This document shows, one piece after another, positions 58,941 to 64,000 of a stretch of 64,000 nt of DNA (the first letter of the stretch is position 1; each line of letters opens with the position of its first letter). Both the position numbers and the translations under genes were made by a program. Source of the stretch: Collinsella sp. (GTDB lineage: Bacteria > Actinomycetota > Coriobacteriia > Coriobacteriales > Coriobacteriaceae); NCBI GenBank assembly GCA_019424905.1, contig JAHYYP010000007.1:11669-75668 (forward strand), in the 5' to 3' direction. A model generated the notes under the pieces. That model searched no databases and was not told the origin of the DNA. It saw only the letters and a program-made list of their open reading frames with translations.

Positions 58941-61478
58941 GTGTCTGATCAACAGCAAGAAAACGAAATAACGACGACGCAAGCCACTCCCGCTGCACCG
59001 GTTGCGTCGGACCAGGTCGCGGCGCCCGCGCAAACCTCGGCTCCTGAGACGCCTAAGGCTGCAACGGCTGAGAAGGCCGTGCCTGCAACTGGTGAGGAGG
59101 CTGTTCCGGCAAAGCCCAAGCGCACGCGCCGCGCGGCCAAGCCTGTCGCTGACGGCGAGGAGGTCACCAAACCCAAGCGCCGTACCACGCGCACGACGCG
59201 CGCCAAGCGCACCGTTGCAGCTGACTTCTCGGCGCCGATTTCCGATGAGGTCGCGCAGGCACGTGCGTTGGCGCAGATTAGCGAGGCTCAGGTGGTGCGC
59301 GCCCGCCGTCGTGCTGCCGAGCGCGAGGCCGCGGCTCTGACCGAGCTTGCAGCTCCGTCTGTGCCCGAGACGCCTGCCGCCGACCAGCCGACCGAGAAGC
59401 CGGCACCGCGCACACGCCGTCGCACGGCTGCTAAGGCCGAGCAGGTTGCCGATCAGGTAACCCTCGAGCTCACCGAGGCTTCGGTTCGTTCCGCGGCAGG
59501 GGAGGGCGCATCGCCTGCTGAGTCCGCTGCGCCTGTCGAGGCCAGCGAAGTTCCCGTTGTCGATCCGGCTTTGCGCCCGCACCGTCGCGGTCGCAAGCCC
59601 AAGGCCTTCGTCGAGGCAGAGAAGGCCGCAGCCGCAGCTGCAGCCGCTCGGGATGCTGCGGCGACCGCCGAGTCTGCAACCGCTGCCGATGCACCCGTCC
59701 AGGATGCTACGACTTCCGAGGCCGCTCCCGCCGATGTCGAGCCCGCCGACGTCCGTCCTGGTCGCAGCCATCGTACTGCTGCTAAGCGCACGTCCAAGGC
59801 CAAGACTGCCAAGAAGGGTGCGTCCGAGGATTCCGCCGAGACGACCGCCGATGCATCGACTGATGCCGCCGAGCCCCAAGACGTCGAACAGTCTGCGTCC
59901 GAGAAGCCCAAGCGCGGTCGTAAGAAGTCCGCTAAGGCCAAGGCGTCCGAGCAGCAGGCCGAGGCCGAGCTGCAGGGCGATTCCAAGGCCGAGGCCAGCG
60001 ATGATACTGCGGCTAACGCCGATGCCGCCGCAACCGATGGCGCCTCGCCCGCCGAGGCCGAAGACGGCGCTCGCCCCAACCGTCGCCAGCACAAGCGCAA
60101 CGACGAGCGCAACGAGCGCAAGGACGAGCGCAACAACGACCGCCGCAACCGCCAGCGCGATCGCAAGCAGCGCAACAAGGAGCGTAATGCCGCTCCCACC
60201 GAGCCCACGCTTTCGCGCGAGGAGCTCGCGGCCATGAAGGTCGCCGAGCTGCGCGAGAAGGCCAAGGAGTTCGAGATTGAGACGACCGGCAAGAAGAAGG
60301 CCGAGCTCGTCGAGGAAATCTACACCACTGCCGCGAAGGCCGAGGGCTTCCGCGACATCAAGGGCATCCTGCAGATTCGTCCGGACAGCTCCGGTATCAT
60401 CCATGCCCATGGCTACATGAAGTCCAACGACGACGCCTTCGTGCCCGCCTACCTCATCCGCTCCGCGCGTCTGCGCACGGGCGACGTCATCGAGGGCTCG
60501 CTTCGTCCTTCGCGCGGCGGCGACAAGCGCGCCGGCCTCGCCAAAATCACGACCGTCAACGGTCTAGACCCCGAGCAGATTCGCAACCGCCCCAAGTTCG
60601 GTGACCTCACCCCGGTCTATCCCAACGAGCCGCTGCGCATGGAGCATGGCAAGGACTCCATTACCGGTCGCGCCATCGACATCGTGTCGCCGATCGGCAA
60701 GGGTCAGCGTGGCTTGATCGTGTCCCCGCCCAAGGCCGGCAAGACCACAATCCTCAAGAAGATCTGCCAGTCTATCTCGATTAACAACCCCGAGGTGCAC
60801 CTCATCTGCCTGCTCGTCGACGAGCGCCCCGAAGAGGTTACCGATATGCAGCGTTCCATCAAGGGCGAGGTTGTGGCGTCGACCTTCGATATGCCCGCCG
60901 ACAACCACACTCGTGTGGCAGAGCTCGTCATCGAGCGCGCCAAGCGCATCGTGGAGCTGGGCGGCGATGTCGTGGTGGTGCTCGACTCCATCACGCGTCT
61001 TGCCCGCGCCTACAACTTGGCGGCGCCCGCCTCAGGCCGCATCCTTTCGGGCGGCGTCGATTCGGCGGCACTGTATCCGCCCAAGCGCTTTCTGGGCGCA
61101 GCCCGCAATATCGAGAACGGTGGCTCGCTCACCATCTTGGCCTCTGCCCTCATCGACACCGGCTCCAAGATGGACGAGGTCATCTTTGAGGAGTTCAAGG
61201 GCACCGGCAACATGGAGCTCAAGCTCGACCGCGACCTGGCCGACCGCCGCATCTTCCCGGCTATCGACCCCGTTGCCTCCGGTACGCGTAACGAGGACCT
61301 GTTGGTTGACGAGCAGATGCGTCCGTTTGTCTTTGGCCTGCGTCGCATTCTTGCCGGCATGAACAACACCGAGCGCGCAGCTGCGTCGTTTATCAAGGGT
61401 CTTAAGGGCACCAACACCAACCAGGAGTTCCTGGTGCGTTCGGCCAAAAAGCACAGCGACTACGAGCAGACGTTCTAG
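58941..61478 (+). CDS. rho: Transcription termination factor Rho with long disordered N-terminus
   Basis: An 845-residue Rho, twice the usual length of about 420. Residues 1-425 are a low-complexity Ala-, Lys-, Glu-, Pro- and Arg-rich extension ending in an Arg- and Asn-rich stretch (ERNERKDERNNDRRNRQRDR). Then come the Rho_N domain (SREELAAMKVAELREKAKEF, about 427), the RNA-binding cold-shock domain (about 475-540), Walker A PPKAGKTTILKK (about 597), Walker B VVVVLDSITRLARAYN and the Q-loop/R-loop. Long N-termini are known in actinomycete Rho and promote RNA binding or phase separation. The start is GTG. It is essential in most bacteria. Confidence 0.95.
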   Translation: MSDQQQENEITTTQATPAAPVASDQVAAPAQTSAPETPKAATAEKAVPATGEEAVPAKPKRTRRAAKPVADGEEVTKPKRRTTRTTRAKRTVAADFSAPISDEVAQARALAQISEAQVVRARRRAAEREAAALTELAAPSVPETPAADQPTEKPAPRTRRRTAAKAEQVADQVTLELTEASVRSAAGEGASPAESAAPVEASEVPVVDPALRPHRRGRKPKAFVEAEKAAAAAAAARDAAATAESATAADAPVQDATTSEAAPADVEPADVRPGRSHRTAAKRTSKAKTAKKGASEDSAETTADASTDAAEPQDVEQSASEKPKRGRKKSAKAKASEQQAEAELQGDSKAEASDDTAANADAAATDGASPAEAEDGARPNRRQHKRNDERNERKDERNNDRRNRQRDRKQRNKERNAAPTEPTLSREELAAMKVAELREKAKEFEIETTGKKKAELVEEIYTTAAKAEGFRDIKGILQIRPDSSGIIHAHGYMKSNDDAFVPAYLIRSARLRTGDVIEGSLRPSRGGDKRAGLAKITTVNGLDPEQIRNRPKFGDLTPVYPNEPLRMEHGKDSITGRAIDIVSPIGKGQRGLIVSPPKAGKTTILKKICQSISINNPEVHLICLLVDERPEEVTDMQRSIKGEVVASTFDMPADNHTRVAELVIERAKRIVELGGDVVVVLDSITRLARAYNLAAPASGRILSGGVDSAALYPPKRFLGAARNIENGGSLTILASALIDTGSKMDEVIFEEFKGTGNMELKLDRDLADRRIFPAIDPVASGTRNEDLLVDEQMRPFVFGLRRILAGMNNTERAAASFIKGLKGTNTNQEFLVRSAKKHSDYEQTF

Positions 61479-61515
61479 GTTGTCATCCACACGCAGCGAT
61501 AGTCATCAATGCAAT

Positions 61516-61548
61516 AAAGGGTCGGGGCTTTGAGCCTCGGCCCTTTTC
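61516..61548 (+). terminator. Intrinsic terminator of rho
   Basis: AAAGGGTCGGGGCT and AGCCTCGGCCCTTTTC form an 11-bp stem with G-U pairs and a 3-base loop, 37 bp after the stop. Confidence 0.85.
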
Positions 61549-61791
61549 TATATCGCCGCTCCGCGCTTATTTTTGACCATAAGACTGGCAAGCAGCAGGT
61601 TTCCCGTTTCAATCCGACATCGTCGCTTGCAATCGACAGGGCGGTTTCGCATAATAGCTTTTAAGCTTCGCGACGGATAACGCAGATGAAACGAACCATA
61701 TACCGTTGCTTTGGGGCATAGCCCCGCTTCATCTTCTCTCGCGCAGCCAACTGAATGATGCGATTTGGGTGCTGGAAGATGGGGAGAGCTC
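61549..61791. other. Intergenic stretch before the membrane protein gene
   Basis: No gene is supported. A small hairpin (GGGGCATAGCCCC near 61715) and the ribosome-binding site GGGGAGAG lie near its end. The middle is AT-richer and may hold the promoter. Confidence 0.4.
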
Positions 61792-63192
61792 ATGGCTTCT
61801 TCTGATGCAACACAACGAGCAGTCCTTGCCGGACTTTCGTGCGGGATCGGCCTTGCCGCTCCCGTGGTTATGTATGCTGCGACGCTGCCGTTTTCGTCTG
61901 TGAACGAGACGGTCGTGGCGGGTGCGGTTCCCTTCGCCGTGGGCGCGGTGGCGGGCGTGGGCATCTATGCCGCCTCGCTGGGTATCTCCGAGTATCGTGC
62001 GCAGCGTGAAGAGCGTCTGTTCCAGCCCGATGCCATGGGCGGTGCCGCCAATCTCAATCAGCATCAAAGCGAGTTCAAGACCGCCTCGATTTCAGCTCAG
62101 CAGCAGGATGCGACTCCTTACGCTGCGGCTTCTGATTCTCAGGCTCAGGCGGAGCAGTCTACCTCGGCATTCCTTTCCGGCCTGACTGGTGCGTTCCAGC
62201 GCCGTCATGCCGATGATGGTTTCCCTACCATCGCTCGAGCCGCAGATGCTATGGACGAGGACGAGGCTTGGTCCATGATCGACAGTATGCTTGACGACGA
62301 TTCGCCGGTGAGCTGCGACCCTGCACACTCGCGCGACGTCTATCAAGTCGCCATCGACGAGCTCACCAACGGCGGGCAGACCGGCTCCTTCAATCGCGAC
62401 GACATCGCCGCCGCGGCACGCGCCGTGTCTGGCTCCCAGGCCGCCCCTGCGGGCAGCACGGCGGCTTTCGTGGCACTCGTCGCCAACGCGGCAGCCAATA
62501 ACGCCTACAGCGCTACCTCGGCGGACGCGAACGCTTCTGCCGACAATTCGTACGTTGATGAAGCCATGGCCGCGGACGAGGAGGCCGTTGCCGCCCGCCG
62601 TGCCGCCGAAAGCTCATTGTGGGGCGCTCCTGCCCAGCAGCAGGCGGCTGAGGCTGCGCCGTACAATGTAAACCTCGCCAGCATGCCTATCATCTCCGGT
62701 GCCGCGGATATCGATTTCGATGACCTCGATGAGCCTGCAGCCATCACCGCATCGATTGATGCCCAAGATCGCATCGACACCGGCGACCTTCCGGATGCCT
62801 CACTCGAGGTTGATGTCCCCATGGCTGATTACTCGGGCCACGAGGACATGTGGGCCGCCGCCACCGCGATTCTGGATGAGATTGACGAGCCTGCTCCTGT
62901 TGCAGCCCCCGCTCCCGTCGCTGCCCCTCAGCCTGCTGCCCCCGCCTATGTCGGCCGTCACAGCGCTGTGTTCCCCGAGGATACTGCCCGTATCTCGCGC
63001 GAGAGCATCGAGCGGGCCGAGGCTATTGCCGCCGGCATTATGGAAAACCGTCGTCACGAGCGCGTCAATCAGATCCTCGAGGAGGAGATCGAGCGCCTGC
63101 AGTCCTCTACCGCCAAGCGTACGGGCCGTGCCTACCTGAGCGTTATCGAGGGCGGTACCGCCAGCTTCGCGCCGCTCCGCGCGGAGGCATAA
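61792..63192 (+). CDS. Membrane-anchored acidic low-complexity protein
   Basis: A 466-residue protein of unknown function. Two N-terminal helices (about 10-32 and 40-62) are followed by a long Ala-, Asp-, Glu- and Pro-rich region with little predicted structure (for example ADIDFDDLDEPAAIT and PAPVAAPAPVAAPQPAAPA), ending in a short helical stretch (RHERVNQILEEEIERLQSS). The large soluble part probably lies in the cytosol. I know no matching domain. The start is ATG 61792 with GGGGAGAG. It precedes a VanZ-like gene by 7 bp, so they form an operon. Confidence 0.75.
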   Translation: MASSDATQRAVLAGLSCGIGLAAPVVMYAATLPFSSVNETVVAGAVPFAVGAVAGVGIYAASLGISEYRAQREERLFQPDAMGGAANLNQHQSEFKTASISAQQQDATPYAAASDSQAQAEQSTSAFLSGLTGAFQRRHADDGFPTIARAADAMDEDEAWSMIDSMLDDDSPVSCDPAHSRDVYQVAIDELTNGGQTGSFNRDDIAAAARAVSGSQAAPAGSTAAFVALVANAAANNAYSATSADANASADNSYVDEAMAADEEAVAARRAAESSLWGAPAQQQAAEAAPYNVNLASMPIISGAADIDFDDLDEPAAITASIDAQDRIDTGDLPDASLEVDVPMADYSGHEDMWAAATAILDEIDEPAPVAAPAPVAAPQPAAPAYVGRHSAVFPEDTARISRESIERAEAIAAGIMENRRHERVNQILEEEIERLQSSTAKRTGRAYLSVIEGGTASFAPLRAEA

Positions 63193-63199
63193 CTTCTGC

Positions 63200-63649
63200 A
63201 TGGTTAAGATCAATCGAAAATGGGCGGTCGTGACCTGCCTGATGGCGCTCTTGATCTGGGGCAATTCGCTGGTTCCCGGCTCGGGGTCGGGCTCGCTGAG
63301 CCTAACGGTCATGGAAGCTATCCGCGGTTTCCTGCACGGCGTGGGACTTCCATATGAATGGGTGACCAACTTTGTTGTTCGCAAGTGCGCGCATTTTACC
63401 GAGTATATGGTGCTCGGCATCTTGGCAACGCACGCCTTTGATTTTGAGGGCCGGCGCACCTTTGACGTGCTGCTGCCCACGGCGGTGTTCCTGCTGCTGA
63501 TTCCTTCGATCGACGAGACGATTCAGCTCTTTGTGCCGGGACGCGCCGGCATGATCACCGATGTGATGATCGACTGCTGTGGAGCGGCAACGGGCGTTGT
63601 GCTCCGATATCTACTACGATCGCTCATATGTGCCAAAAAGGCCGCCTAG
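63200..63649 (+). CDS. VanZ-family membrane protein
   Basis: A 149-residue protein with four helices and the VanZ-like fold: AVVTCLMALLIWGNSLVPG, then the conserved RKCAHFTEYMVLGILATHAF (the K-x-x-H-x-x-E-Y motif), LLPTAVFLLLIPSIDETIQLF and MITDVMIDCCGAATGVVL. VanZ in enterococci is linked to teicoplanin resistance, but most relatives have unknown roles; a link to cell-envelope lipids has been suggested. The last codons are part of the terminator stem. Confidence 0.85.
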   Translation: MVKINRKWAVVTCLMALLIWGNSLVPGSGSGSLSLTVMEAIRGFLHGVGLPYEWVTNFVVRKCAHFTEYMVLGILATHAFDFEGRRTFDVLLPTAVFLLLIPSIDETIQLFVPGRAGMITDVMIDCCGAATGVVLRYLLRSLICAKKAA

Positions 63650-63680
63650 GACGTATGCTTGGTGCTAGGCGGCCTTTTTT
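63635..63680. terminator. Bidirectional terminator overlapping the VanZ-like stop codon
   Basis: AAAAAGGCCGCCTAG and CTAGGCGGCCTTTTTT form a 15-bp stem; the left arm encodes the last residues (KKAA) and stop codon of the VanZ-like gene. On the other strand it ends the ROK-family gene. Confidence 0.9.
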
Positions 63681-63761
63681 ATTAGAGGGCTATATAGGGC
63701 GTGGTGGCGTCGTTCCGTAGGTTGGATTTGCCGGGCGCGCCACGCCCTGTGGGTGCGTCTG

Positions 63762-64000
63762 TTACTGAAGCGCCTGCGCGCCCAGGGCCAGGCAGCCCAT
63801 GATGCCCTGCTTGCCCTCAAGGCTGTTGTTGACAATATAGGTATCGATGTCGTTGACCTCGGGCGTGACGATATACCCGTTGAGCATCTCGGCGCACTTC
63901 TTGCGCGCGAGCGGCACGATGGGGGTGTGGTCGGCCACGCCGCCACCGATGATGATCTTTTGCGGCGCGTAGCACAGCGTGTAGGTCATGAGCGCCTGTG
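63762..64000 (-). CDS. ROK-family sugar kinase (C-terminal end, cut by window edge)
   Basis: Only the last 79 residues lie in the window; the frame is open to base 64000. ALMTYTLCYAPQKIIIGGGVADH and the ending GIMGCLALGAQALQ match the C-terminus of ROK-family kinases, in particular fructokinase or glucokinase types (IIGGGV sits at the ATP site). The rest, including the CxCGxxGCxE zinc motif, is outside. The sugar cannot be told. Confidence 0.85.
   Translation of the reverse strand, partial: QALMTYTLCYAPQKIIIGGGVADHTPIVPLARKKCAEMLNGYIVTPEVNDIDTYIVNNSLEGKQGIMGCLALGAQALQ

Noticed and set aside
58833..60410. A 525-residue minus-strand frame over the rho 5' half
   Set aside because: It mirrors the low-complexity extension of Rho (Leu- and Gly-rich); no independent support.

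Overview
The window looks like chromosome of a GC-rich gut actinomycete of the class Coriobacteriia, most likely Collinsella or a close relative. This is inferred from the GC-rich codon use, a Rho factor with a very long disordered N-terminal extension, a CarD-type regulator and many short palindromic intergenic repeats. No rRNA is present to settle the species. Most of the window is ordinary housekeeping sequence; the accessory region is a phage-defence island at about 17.6-32.4 kb.

Layout. 0-2 kb: end of an ABC-F ATPase, a HAD phosphatase and a DtxR/MntR-type regulator. 2.3-5.1 kb: a zinc/cadmium-type resistance cassette (P1B ATPase, separate HMA metallochaperone, ArsR/SmtB sensor, three matching operators). 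5.4-11.3 kb: a DUF559-like protein in an AT-rich patch, a DEDD exonuclease, an ArsP_2-type metal exporter with a His-rich loop, DUF188, HdeD-like and nitroreductase genes. 11.4-17.2 kb: tandem histidine phosphatases, then serC-serA, an M20 peptidase and a DUF1015-like gene on the minus strand.

17.7-32.4 kb: a type 1 BREX operon in the order brxA, brxB, brxC, pglX, pglZ, brxL, all on the plus strand. It is unusual at three points. The brxA start codon sits at the end of a run of ten G. brxC carries an in-frame TAG between its two halves. pglX is split into two open frames by an insert carrying a three-helix membrane protein, and the AT-rich stretch also covers the target-recognition part of pglX. 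This is either a switchable or a decaying defence system, and it is the most interesting thing here. A frameshifted gene and a small acidic protein of unknown function follow.

34-64 kb: K+/H+ antiporter, PPP-family phosphatase, lipid-flippase-like protein, pckA, B3/B4-domain protein, MarR, DegV, MGMT-like protein, trpS, a WecA/MraY-like transferase, a probable 6S-like RNA, a radical SAM protein, tRNA-Ala(CGC), pncB, proB and proA flanking an S33 aminopeptidase, an HD hydrolase, a CarD-like regulator, argS, rho, a membrane protein, a VanZ-like protein and the end of a ROK-family kinase. The gaps are filled with several families of inverted repeats: six copies of a 41-bp palindrome, a 'GGGGACGTTCCTT' family, and 123-150 bp elements with long terminal inverted repeats and a shared core.
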